From: Pseudomonas bohemica
Lineage (GTDB): Bacteria > Pseudomonadota > Gammaproteobacteria > Pseudomonadales > Pseudomonadaceae
Assembly (NCBI RefSeq): GCF_002934685.1
Contig: NZ_NKHL01000119.1
Coordinates: 49,985 to 113,984 of the forward strand
Reading direction: 5' to 3'
Length of the DNA stretch: 64,000 bases
Shown one piece after another: positions 36,001 to 43,537 of the stretch. The first letter of the stretch is position 1. Every line of letters starts with the position of its first letter. Under the pieces are notes generated by a model, which searched no databases, was not told where the DNA came from, and worked only from the letters and a program-made list of their open reading frames with translations. The position numbers and the translations under genes are program-made.

Positions 36001-36423
36001 GTAACCAGCGCCAGAATGTCGTACTACGGCCCAGGCAACAGCCATTTCGCGAGCCAGCCCGGCAACCCGGTTCTGAGGGAAATGCAGAAGGAACTCTATG
36101 CGCGTTTCACAAGCGAGCGCGAGACCCTCGACGTCCTGTCGGGCAAGAAGTTGGAGGAGGAGAACGGCATCAATCCATACATGACGACCATATCCCACGT
36201 TACCGGGCCTCGGCTTTTCATGGATACGATCCGGAGTACTCGTCCTGACTATGCGGATCTGTTAGACGGGCAGATCAAACCGAGGTCGGGCGTCAGTTCT
36301 CTGTTTTATGCGCTGCAGCTCAAAGACGCATATGACTTCTATGCGCCATTTGCCGGTCGACTGAAAATCCTGGCCGGTCGGGAGAACTCCTGGATTGCAC
36401 CGCGCCGATGGTTTGATAGTTGA
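33040..36423 (+). CDS. Putative large toxin with TcdA/TcdB-like glycosyltransferase domain
   Basis: 1127 residues without a signal peptide. The N-terminal ~430 residues resemble the dermonecrotic-toxin-type domain (DUF6543) of large pseudomonad toxins: FWDQHGEDYNLLIKAALLKS and VVYIPGNSSPLHAFKDM. A hydrophobic segment (about 442-482, ILTSAITVTGTIAVAVPFLW) could insert into membranes. A Glu/Arg/Gln-rich helical linker spans about 545-603. The C-terminus (about 840-1127) is a GT-A glycosyltransferase: VHQIWLG (W848), then AAASDVLR (D945, R948) and YMDCDD (D961, D963), the same spacing as D270/R273/D286/D288 of TcdB. Low GC suggests acquisition. No immunity gene is adjacent. Sugar donor, target and export route are unknown. 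Confidence 0.85.
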   Translation: MMRNGQDKEFHTIASQNRERNARAREGYNVCTESRVRSHYGPGGSQWAVGPDIQVWVDEDGNIVDPTPPFLLKDFISQKHIQFESPRYYAHEAAKNYVLEHLELDIDPDQLLITTLYIDAYDHGDRRANIASSMTLTEAMMRNWQQNGDGHFYDHLGVLEEYRQGGYPARISEKPLPLGECFAYEAIYRKSNPQRFDEGTHVAMDPKKFKRFIWDADLQTRYEKSLTRFWDQHGEDYNLLIKAALLKSAYVQHEEGSLTEDDKALVLNAMGLNAQQPWDTLTFETFRDAPLVPSRFTFRELMVYRYVASGIIVVKDEYAERLVVYIPGNSSPLHAFKDMTALSNWFALQCRHPLQRKALEGQFRAEDTPDGTFLTGIHTALACLAAYPHRLTVNSSFWDPAHEIHLGPALSPWPFTHFKRNLRSRLESDGKRLIRSRRDYNEEVAAEILTSAITVTGTIAVAVPFLWIPLVAMSSALIGIGADEAAEGTVEERKEGVGRIVFGVLNAVPALAEGAVGAVEFAGAAARAGDEVSAGAADEIGQKIAGQSEEERAAGLAEQQRAQAQAVEESQERASESPGERQTRLDQEEQDRRALKAHYATTFDSVKAFGIEPDGLRSLTPELRKDLAKLEYDMPLDASGAWTTDDFGAVYRVPRAETGHTRYFARVHSKIYQVERVEEAKQYRIFSEHPALKGPYIKQSKGFYSDIDLRPGLRGGDSYVEVVPEPMPELAPDALKPPHAQPAVRIEIPMDGIETRDAINSAGESVQEFYADGTRVTFDADIAAWRKNAQKVFWRNKKSRWVSGTETKYLKLTDRYGSWITTEVYEFPRIPGLPSQARAVDRTVHQIWLGDRLPREQLIDTIKGNMNTSPDLKFTLHVDIEDNEALSDLTLVEQLQAKFADYPNMKISNLHNEPFYEGFLSEPETAEPYEYFRSGTGDNFAAASDVLRYRLVREYGGIYMDCDDVIPRSFAGAELLSGPGDLLVGEPVTSARMSYYGPGNSHFASQPGNPVLREMQKELYARFTSERETLDVLSGKKLEEENGINPYMTTISHVTGPRLFMDTIRSTRPDYADLLDGQIKPRSGVSSLFYALQLKDAYDFYAPFAGRLKILAGRENSWIAPRRWFDS

Positions 36424-36429
36424 GTAACG

Positions 36430-36451
36430 TTAGCAGGGTGGCTCTCTGCCC
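36430..36451 (+). terminator. Terminator-like stem-loop after the toxin gene
   Basis: TTAGCAGG and CCTGCTAA form a stem seven bases past the toxin stop. It lacks a T-run, so intrinsic termination is uncertain. Confidence 0.4.
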
Positions 36452-36505
36452 TCCTGCTAATGCTCATATCAACCCAACGTGGAGCGCTTGCTGATCTACA
36501 GCCTC

Positions 36506-38308
36506 TTAGAACCAGCTGTCCTGCATCGATAAACAGACGTCATCACGTGCCTGAAGAATCGCTAGGTCGTGGTGGCAGCAAGGTACTTCCCATGTCAGGA
36601 AGTACCTTGCTGCTTGCAGCTTGCCTCTGTAGAAATCGTGGTCGGCTCTGACGCCTTTGTTCATCCCCTCTTCCGCGCGAATCGCCTGTTCCAGCCAGCG
36701 CCAGCCAATGACCGTGTGGCCGAACGCCTTGAGGTACAGCGCCGAGTTGGCCAGCGTCGCGGTGACCTTGCCCTGGGCCAGATCCGTCAGCAGTTCCAGT
36801 GTCACGACCTGCAAGCTTGCTACCAGTTTTTCCAGTGGCTGGCGCAGTGTGCTCAATGATCCGTGCTCCTGAGAGCGCTGACAGGTATCGGCGATCAGTC
36901 GAATCAATTGTTTGAGTCCTGCGCCCCCATTTTGCGCCAGCTTGCGTCCCAGCAAATCCAGCGACTGAATGCCGTGAGTGCCCTCGTGAATCGGATTCAA
37001 ACGGTTGTCGCGGTAATACTGCTCGACCGGGTATTCGCGGGTGTAGCCATGGCCGCCGAGGATCTGGATCGCCAGCTCGTTGGCCTTCAGGCAAAACTCC
37101 GAGGGCCAGGATTTGACGACGGGGGTTAGCAGGTCCAACAACTCATGGGCGAGCTTGCGTTGCTCTTCGTTTTCGCCGGTCTGGGTGTCGTCGAACAGTC
37201 GGGCTGCATACAGACCCAGATCGAATGAGCCCTCGACGTAGGCTTTCTGCGTCAAAAGCATGCGTTTCACGTCGGCGTGCTGAATGATCGAGACCGGCGC
37301 GCTCCCTGGGTTCTTGCTGTCGGGCAGACGGCCTTGCGGGCGCGCGCGGGCGTATTCCAGCGAGTACAGGTAGCCGGCGTAGCCCAGCATCACGGCGCCC
37401 ATGCCGACACCGATCCGCGCCTCGTTCATCATCTGAAACATGTAGCTCAGGCCCTGATGTGGCTTGCCGACCAGATAACCCACGCAGTTACCGTTATCGC
37501 CGAAATTCAGCGCGGTCGACGTGGTGCCGCGCCAGCCCATTTTGTGAAACAGCCCGGCGAGCAACACATCGTTACGCGGCCCCAGGCTGCCGTCATCGTT
37601 GACCATGAATTTCGGCACGATGAACAACGAAATACCTTTGACGCCAGGCGGTGCATCGGGAAGTTTTGCCAGCACCAGATGGATGATGTTTTCCGACAGC
37701 GGGTGATCGCCGCCAGAGATGAAAATCTTGTTGCCGCGCAGGCGATAGCTGCCATCCGCTGCAGGTTCCGCGCGGGTGCGGATGTCCGACAGCGACGAGC
37801 CGGCGTGGGGTTCGGTCAACGCCATGGTGCCGAAGAAGCGCCCCTCGATCATGGGCTGCAGAAAGCGCCGCTTTTGTTCATCGCTGCCGAAATTCTCGAT
37901 CAGATTCGCCGCGCCCATGGTCAGGAACGGGTACGACGTCGAAGCCGCGTTCGCGGCCTGAAAATGGGCAAAACAAGCTTGCGATAACAATGTCGGCAGT
38001 TGCATCCCGCCTGCCTCGAAACTGCGTGCCGCGTTGAGGAAACCTGCTTCGAGAAACGCATCCACCGCTGGTTTCACTTCAGGAATCAGCACCGCCTCGC
38101 CGTTCTCATAGCGCGGCTCGTTTTCGTCATTTTTGCGGTTGTGCGGGGCGAAAAACTTCTCGGCAATGGTTCGCGCGGTGGTAATCGCCGCATCGAAGGT
38201 CTCCCGGCTGTGATCGGCGAAACGCTCGCGCTGAGTCAACGCCTCGGCGTCCAACACTTCATACAACTCGAAAGCCAGATTGCGCGAACTGAGCAGCGTC
38301 TCGGACAT
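36506..38308 (-). CDS. Acyl-CoA dehydrogenase family protein
   Basis: FAD flavoenzyme oxidising an acyl-CoA to enoyl-CoA. The 600 residues are the long pseudomonad form, with an extra N-terminal domain (about 1-60) and a C-terminal extension after the usual fold. Seen: the FAD/substrate segment GTMALTEPHAGSSLSDIRT, ARIGVGMGAVMLGYAGYLYS, QILGGHGYTREYPVEQYYRD and NPIHEGTHGIQSLDLLGRK, which holds the likely catalytic base Glu. The frame is open 64 codons further to 38500 through a REPIN, so the ATG at 38308 (MSETLLSSRNLAFELYEVL) is chosen. Substrate chain length unknown. Its 3' coding end contains a perfect 16-base inverted repeat. Confidence 0.9.
   Translation of the reverse strand: MSETLLSSRNLAFELYEVLDAEALTQRERFADHSRETFDAAITTARTIAEKFFAPHNRKNDENEPRYENGEAVLIPEVKPAVDAFLEAGFLNAARSFEAGGMQLPTLLSQACFAHFQAANAASTSYPFLTMGAANLIENFGSDEQKRRFLQPMIEGRFFGTMALTEPHAGSSLSDIRTRAEPAADGSYRLRGNKIFISGGDHPLSENIIHLVLAKLPDAPPGVKGISLFIVPKFMVNDDGSLGPRNDVLLAGLFHKMGWRGTTSTALNFGDNGNCVGYLVGKPHQGLSYMFQMMNEARIGVGMGAVMLGYAGYLYSLEYARARPQGRLPDSKNPGSAPVSIIQHADVKRMLLTQKAYVEGSFDLGLYAARLFDDTQTGENEEQRKLAHELLDLLTPVVKSWPSEFCLKANELAIQILGGHGYTREYPVEQYYRDNRLNPIHEGTHGIQSLDLLGRKLAQNGGAGLKQLIRLIADTCQRSQEHGSLSTLRQPLEKLVASLQVVTLELLTDLAQGKVTATLANSALYLKAFGHTVIGWRWLEQAIRAEEGMNKGVRADHDFYRGKLQAARYFLTWEVPCCHHDLAILQARDDVCLSMQDSWF
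36575..36613. repeat. Perfect 16-base inverted repeat inside the 3' end of the acyl-CoA dehydrogenase gene
   Basis: GCAGCAAGGTACTTCC (36575-36590), seven bases, then GGAAGTACCTTGCTGC (36598-36613), an exact reverse complement. It lies within the last 40 codons of the gene. Confidence 0.85.
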
Positions 38309-38426
38309 GGCGGCATTACCTTGCGTTGAATTGCCGTCGAGTCTAGGTGGGCGGGGAAGGGGTGAACAGGAAGATTGATTTGGGTGATGGAGGGGTAGAA
38401 CAGGGGGTGAATACGGCGCCACGAAT

Positions 38427-38512
38427 TGTAGGAGTGCGCTTGCCCGCGATGGCGTTGGGTCAGACGGACCTTCGTTACAGAAACGGCGTATCGCGGGCAA
38501 GTGCGCTTTACA
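38427..38512. repeat. REPIN, GTAGGAG(T)GCGCTTGCCCGC class
   Basis: TGTAGGAGTGCGCTTGCCCG with CGAT, then the inverted ATCGCGGGCAAGTGCGC followed by TTTACAG. It lies between the acyl-CoA dehydrogenase start and the DUF6124-like gene. Confidence 0.85.
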
Positions 38513-38530
38513 GGGGGGCAGCGCAGTAGC

Positions 38531-38743
38531 TCAGCGAATTTCGACTTGATCCAGCGATCGATCAACCACGGCTTTGGCCATATCGATCAGGTGCACGACC
38601 GAAAAAGCCAGATCGCGTTTTACGCCGCTGAGGTTTTCTGCGCTTTCACAGGCTGATGCCAAGGCGCAACGCAGCAAGCCTGATGCATGGGCAAGGGATT
38701 CTTCAAGGGATTTGTCGGGTGGATCTGGAGTGATTTTGACCAT
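38531..38743 (-). CDS. DUF6124/DUF3077-like small protein
   Basis: 70 residues, MVKITPDPPDKSLEESLAHA and onward, ending DLAFSVVHLIDMAKAVVDR. The pattern (KITPxPP, then an amphipathic helix LAHASGLLRCALASACESAE, then VVHLIDMAKA) fits the small pseudomonad-specific DUF6124/DUF3077 families. No signal peptide or catalytic motif; two helices likely. Function unknown. The upstream ATG-like extension (to 38776) lacks family similarity. It has a long, structured-looking leader. Confidence 0.75.
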   Translation of the reverse strand: MVKITPDPPDKSLEESLAHASGLLRCALASACESAENLSGVKRDLAFSVVHLIDMAKAVVDRSLDQVEIR

Positions 38744-39135
38744 TTCGTAGACCTTTGAGTGGATAGGGCCACGCAAGCTTCGCTGCTAAACGAAATGAGG
38801 GTGGCAGCTTTGACACGGGTTAGCAGACTGGTCCCAAAGGCCAAAAACCAGCGCACGCGAAGGTGCCCCGCGCAAAGCCGCCATAACGCGGTTTTGCTGG
38901 CTATTGGAGACAATTCAGGCTGCTAAACCCGGACGCTGATTTTCAGCGACCGACGCAGCCTAAAGATCGAAACTCCAAGGCACAAGCGGGTAAGAGTTTC
39001 TAGGAAATGTCCTTCGCAAGAAAGAGAGAGGGCTGTAAGAAAGAGGCTACAAATCGGGAATTTTGTTGCAGGAAATGGCGATTTTTAGACGAGGCATGGG
39101 GAGCCGAACAGGAATTTCCAGCAGATGAAAAAATT
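38744..39135 (-). other. Leader region of the DUF6124-like gene, possible structured RNA
   Basis: Read on the minus strand, 38744-38913 can form CCGCG/CGCGG (38887-38891 with 38868-38872), CCAGC/GCTGG, and CTGCTAA/TTAGCAG (38820-38826 with 38783-38789). An alternative AAAACC/GGTTTT pairing would exclude the CCAGC stem. A frame from a TTG at 38913 (SPIASKTALWRLCAGHLRV) crosses the same region and overlaps the gene start. 38914-39135 shows nothing clear. Confidence 0.35.
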
Positions 39136-39225
39136 GTGGGAGTGAGCTTGCTCACGAAACGGTCTGTACCTCCACAGCGACTTTGGCGCGTGTCAGTCAG
39201 TCCTCGTGAGCGAGCTCACTCCCAC
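39136..39225. repeat. REPIN, GTGGGAGTGAGCTTGCTCAC class
   Basis: GTGGGAGTGAGCTTGCTCAC and the inverted GTGAGCGAGCTCACTCCCAC, about 50 bases apart. It lies immediately after the putA stop (minus strand). Confidence 0.85.
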
Positions 39226-39249
39226 TGGGGAGGGCGACTTGCCCGTAAA

Positions 39250-42200
39250 TTACCCGATCGTCATCAAGCTCGCATTACCACCCGCTGCCGCAGTGTTCAC
39301 GCTCAATGCGCGCTCGATCACCAGACGCTCCAGCGCGATGCTGGTTTCGCCTTTGGACAGGCCGTGGACGCCGATAATGGCGCCGCTGCGTTGTGCCACC
39401 TGCTCGCAGATCGCGCGCAACTGATCGGAGTCGCCGTGGTGCAGGACGGCTTCGACAACGGTGTCGTCCTTGCTCCAGTCAGCGACCAACTTGATGCGCG
39501 CCTGAACCTCTTTGGGCAGACGTTTGTAGAGCGGTTTGCTCAGCTCGCTGTCCGGGACGATCGCTGTGCTGCCAACCGCCAGAACAGCCGCCAGCTGCGT
39601 CAGCAAGTCGGTTTCGTCTTCGGCCAGACACAGCACATGCTCGCGCGGCAGGATGGTGTAGCTGTTGCGCTCGCCGGTCGGGCCGGCCAGCAGGCGAGTG
39701 ATCCCGCTTTGGGACTGCTCGGCGAATTGCGCGCACACTCCTTCAAGTTCCGCTTGTTGCTGGCTTGCGGCCCAGGCTTTCAACGCCATCAGCGGCTTGA
39801 TCAGGTTGTCGCGCAGGCGGGTATCCGGTGTCGTGACGCCATCGCGCTGGGCGAAGGATTTCTGCACCGCGTCGGCCGGACGGGTCGAGAGCAGGCGATA
39901 CAGGTACAGCGGACCACCGGCTTTCGGACCGGTCCCCGACAAACCTTCACCACCGAACGGCTGGACGCCGACCACTGCACCCACGATGTTGCGGTTGACG
40001 TACATGTTGCCGGCGTTGACCGAGTCGATCACCTTGGCGATGGTTTCGTCGATGCGCGTGTGCACGCCCAGCGTCAGGCCATAGCCCGATGCGTTGATCT
40101 GGCCGATCAGTTGGTCCAGCTCTTTGCGCTTGTAGCGCACGACGTGCAGGACCGGACCAAAGATTTCGCGTTGCAGCTCATCGAAGCTTTCCAGCTCGAT
40201 CAGGGTTGGCATCACGTAGGTGCCGCGCTTGATTTCTTCGCTGTCGGCGATGGCCACCTGATACACGTTGCGGCCTTTGTCGCGCATGGCCTGGATGTGT
40301 TTCTCGATGCCGGCCTTGGCTTCAGCGTCGATCACTGGGCCAATATCCACCGACAGACGTTCCGGGTTACCCAGACGGTTTTCAGCCATGGCGCCCTTGA
40401 GCATCTCGATGACGCGGTCGGCAGAGTCTTCCTGCAGGCACAGCACGCGCAATGCCGAGCAACGCTGACCGGCGCTGTCGAACGCCGAGGACACCACGTC
40501 GATGACGACCTGTTCGGTCAGGGCCGAGGAGTCAACGATCATCGCGTTCTGGCCGCCGGTTTCGGCGATCAGTGGAATCGGACGACCCTGGGAGTCGAGG
40601 CGTCCGGCGATGTTGCGTTGCAGCAGGCGAGCGACTTCGGTGGAACCGGTGAACATCACGCCTTTGACCCGGTCATCACCGACCAGACGCGCACCCACGG
40701 TTTCACCACGGCCCGGCAGTAGTTGCACCACACCTTCAGGGATGCCGGCTTCCAGCAGGATGCGCACGGCTTGAGCGGCGATCAGTGGGGTCTGCTCGGC
40801 GGGCTTGGCCAGTACGGGGTTGCCGGCAGCCAGCGCGGCGGCGACCTGACCGCTGAAAATCGCCAGTGGGAAGTTCCACGGGCTGATGCACACCACAGGG
40901 CCCAGCGGGCGATGGGCGTCGTTGCTGAAATCATTGCGTGCCTGCACCGCGTAGTAGCGCAGAAAATCCACCGCTTCACGCACTTCGGCGATGGCATTGG
41001 CGTAGGTCTTGCCCGCTTCACGAGCCAAGAGGCCCATCAGCGGCTGGATCTCGGCTTCCATCAGGTCTGCAGCGCGCTCGAGAATGGTCGCCCGTTCCGC
41101 AGGAGGCGTGGCTTGCCAGATCGGGCCTGCGCCCAGGGCGCTGAGCAAGGCGTTGTCGACATCTTCCAGACTGGCCTCCTGAACGTGGCCCACTACGTCA
41201 CGCAGGTCGGATGGGTTGAGCACCGGTGTTGCAGCGCCTGAACTGACCGGGGCGCCGAGCATGGGAAGCGCTTTCCAATCATTGTGCGCGGTGGCCAACA
41301 GCGCCGAGGACAGCGACCCCAGACGATGCTCGTTGGCCATGTCGATGCCCGCCGAGTTGGCGCGCTCGCTGCCATAAAGGTCACGCGGCAGGGGAATGCG
41401 CGGGTGTGGCAGGCCGAAACCCCCTTCCTGCGTAGCCATGCGTTCGATGCTGGAAACGGGATCGGCGACCAGTTCCTGAATCGAAATCGCCTGGTCGGCA
41501 ATGCGGTTGACGAACGAGGTGTTGGCGCCGTTTTCCAGCAGACGACGGACCAGATACGCCAGCAATGTTTCGTGGGTCCCGACAGGGGCGTACACGCGGC
41601 ACGGTCGGTTCAGCTTGCCGTCGGCGACCTTGCCTACGACCTGCTCATACAACGGCTCACCCATCCCGTGAAGGCACTGGAATTCGTACTGACCGGGGTA
41701 ATAGTTCTGACCGGCGATGTGGTAGATCGCTGACAGCGTATGAGCGTTGTGTGTCGCGAACTGCGGGTAGATGACTTCCGGCACCGATAGCAATTTGCGG
41801 GCGCACGCGATGTAGGAAACGTCGGTGTACACCTTGCGCGTGTAGACCGGGTAGCCTTCCAGCCCCTCGACTTGAGCGCGTTTGATTTCGCTGTCCCAGT
41901 AGGCGCCTTTCACCAGACGGATCATCAGGCGGTGACGACTGCGACGGGCCAGATCGATCACGTAGTCGATCACGTAGGGGCAACGCTTTTGATAGGCCTG
42001 AATCACGAAGCCAATGCCGTTCCAGCCAGTCAACTGCGTTTCAAAGCACAGGCGCTCGAGCAGATCCAGCGACAGCTCCAGACGATCCGCCTCTTCGGCG
42101 TCGATGTTCAGGCCGATGTCGTATTGCTTGGCCAGCAGCGTCAGCGACAGCAGGCGCGGGTACAGCTCTTCCATCACGCGCTCGTACTGAGCGCGGCTGT

Positions 42201-43203
42201 AACGCGGGTGCAGGGCGGAAAGCTTGATGGAAATGCCCGGACCTTCATAAATGCCGCGACCGTGGGAAGCCTTGCCGATGGAATGGATCGCCTGCTCGTA
42301 GGACACCAGGTATTTCTGTGCGTCGTGCTCGGTCAGGGCAGCTTCACCAAGCATGTCGTAGGAGTAGCGGAAACCTTTGGACTCGAAACGGCTGGCGTTG
42401 GCCAGGGCTTCGGCAATGGTTTCACCGGTGACGAACTGCTCGCCCATCAGCCGCATGGCCATGTCGACACCCTTGCGGATCATCGGCTCGCCGGACTTGC
42501 CGATGATGCGGCTTAACGAGGATGTCAGGCCTGCTTCGTTATGGGTGCTGACCAGTTTGCCGGTCAGTAGCAGGCCCCAGGTCGCGGCATTGACGAATAG
42601 CGAAGGGCTGTTCCCCAGGTGCGGGTGCCAATTGCCGGTACTGATCTTGTCGCGGATCAGTGCGTCGCGGGTGCCTTTGTCCGGGATGCGCAGCAGGGCT
42701 TCGGCCAGGCACATCAGCGCTACGCCTTCCTGCGACGACAGCGAGAACTCCTGAAGCAGGCCCTGAACGATGCCCGCACGGCCGCCGGCGTTCTTCTGGT
42801 TGCGCAGCTTTTCGGCAATCGAGGCGGCGAGCTTGTGTGTGGCTTCGGCCATCGGTGCCGGCAGGCGAGCCTGCTCCAGCAACATTGGCACGACCTCAGG
42901 TTCGGGACGGCGATACGCCGAGGTGATTGCGGCGCGCAATACCGACTGCGGCAGGATGCTTTCGGCGAATTCGAGGAACGGCTGATGAGCGGTTTCCGTC
43001 GGCAGCTCGCCGTGATCGTCTGCGTCTTTGCTGCTCAAACCGTTGAGATCGTTAAGGGTTGCACCACCCTCGAGCTTTTCCAGGTAATTGAAAATTGCCT
43101 GTTTGATCAGCCAGTGCGGGGTCCGGTCAATGGACTGCGCAGCTGCTTTCAATCGCTCGCGCGTCGGGTCGTCGAGTTTGACACCGAGGGTGGTGGTCGC
43201 CAT
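39250..43203 (-). CDS. putA: Trifunctional PutA: proline dehydrogenase, P5C dehydrogenase, repressor
   Basis: Oxidises proline to glutamate in two steps, with electrons going to the respiratory chain, and in its reduced state associates with the membrane. 1317 residues. An N-terminal ribbon-helix-helix DNA-binding domain (1-47, TTLGVKLDDPTRERLKAAA) marks it as the autoregulating type. The FAD proline dehydrogenase barrel is at about 260-560 (RLMIRLVKGAYWDSEIKRAQ). The aldehyde dehydrogenase (about 650-1110) has EEVxR-like glycine motifs and the catalytic Cys (about 914) in AGQRCSALR. A C-terminal dimer-flap domain follows. Divergent from putP across a shared operator region. Confidence 0.97.
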   Translation of the reverse strand: MATTTLGVKLDDPTRERLKAAAQSIDRTPHWLIKQAIFNYLEKLEGGATLNDLNGLSSKDADDHGELPTETAHQPFLEFAESILPQSVLRAAITSAYRRPEPEVVPMLLEQARLPAPMAEATHKLAASIAEKLRNQKNAGGRAGIVQGLLQEFSLSSQEGVALMCLAEALLRIPDKGTRDALIRDKISTGNWHPHLGNSPSLFVNAATWGLLLTGKLVSTHNEAGLTSSLSRIIGKSGEPMIRKGVDMAMRLMGEQFVTGETIAEALANASRFESKGFRYSYDMLGEAALTEHDAQKYLVSYEQAIHSIGKASHGRGIYEGPGISIKLSALHPRYSRAQYERVMEELYPRLLSLTLLAKQYDIGLNIDAEEADRLELSLDLLERLCFETQLTGWNGIGFVIQAYQKRCPYVIDYVIDLARRSRHRLMIRLVKGAYWDSEIKRAQVEGLEGYPVYTRKVYTDVSYIACARKLLSVPEVIYPQFATHNAHTLSAIYHIAGQNYYPGQYEFQCLHGMGEPLYEQVVGKVADGKLNRPCRVYAPVGTHETLLAYLVRRLLENGANTSFVNRIADQAISIQELVADPVSSIERMATQEGGFGLPHPRIPLPRDLYGSERANSAGIDMANEHRLGSLSSALLATAHNDWKALPMLGAPVSSGAATPVLNPSDLRDVVGHVQEASLEDVDNALLSALGAGPIWQATPPAERATILERAADLMEAEIQPLMGLLAREAGKTYANAIAEVREAVDFLRYYAVQARNDFSNDAHRPLGPVVCISPWNFPLAIFSGQVAAALAAGNPVLAKPAEQTPLIAAQAVRILLEAGIPEGVVQLLPGRGETVGARLVGDDRVKGVMFTGSTEVARLLQRNIAGRLDSQGRPIPLIAETGGQNAMIVDSSALTEQVVIDVVSSAFDSAGQRCSALRVLCLQEDSADRVIEMLKGAMAENRLGNPERLSVDIGPVIDAEAKAGIEKHIQAMRDKGRNVYQVAIADSEEIKRGTYVMPTLIELESFDELQREIFGPVLHVVRYKRKELDQLIGQINASGYGLTLGVHTRIDETIAKVIDSVNAGNMYVNRNIVGAVVGVQPFGGEGLSGTGPKAGGPLYLYRLLSTRPADAVQKSFAQRDGVTTPDTRLRDNLIKPLMALKAWAASQQQAELEGVCAQFAEQSQSGITRLLAGPTGERNSYTILPREHVLCLAEDETDLLTQLAAVLAVGSTAIVPDSELSKPLYKRLPKEVQARIKLVADWSKDDTVVEAVLHHGDSDQLRAICEQVAQRSGAIIGVHGLSKGETSIALERLVIERALSVNTAAAGGNASLMTIG

Positions 43204-43537
43204 GTCTTGTCCTCATAAGAGCCACGTTGGGTGTGGCTATAGCTGTCGCCAAGATTAGCCGTGCGCAACGCTGGGTGCAACCGGGTGCAACCCGTTTATT
43301 TGAGATATTTCCCATTGTGGCGGTAGCGCTGTTGCACCCTCGAATGGTGGATGCCAAATGGGGCGATTGCCCCTCGTTTGAACAAAAAAAGTGCGTGCAA
43401 AGCAAATCGTTACATTTTGACGAAGAAAAGGTGCAACTCGACGGGCTATCAGGGTTGCGCCTGCGCCGAGGCGTTACTTAGGATGCGCCCCTTTGGTGCA
43501 GCCAGTTGCGCCGCCATAAGAAGAGTGTGGATAGAGA
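43204..43537. promoter_or_regulatory. putA-putP control region with PutA operator-like GTTGCA sites
   Basis: A 334-base divergent gap holding four exact copies of the hexamer GTTGCA/TGCAAC: 43276-43281, 43286-43291, 43331-43336 and 43432-43437. Near-matches GTTGCG lie at 43454 and in CAGTTGCGCC near 43502. GTTGCA is the half-operator known for enterobacterial PutA. The first pair is 10 bp apart, one helical turn. Confidence 0.65.

Noticed and set aside
36424..36505. Immunity gene downstream of the toxin
   Set aside because: Only 82 bases remain before the convergent acyl-CoA dehydrogenase stop; no frame of useful size is present.
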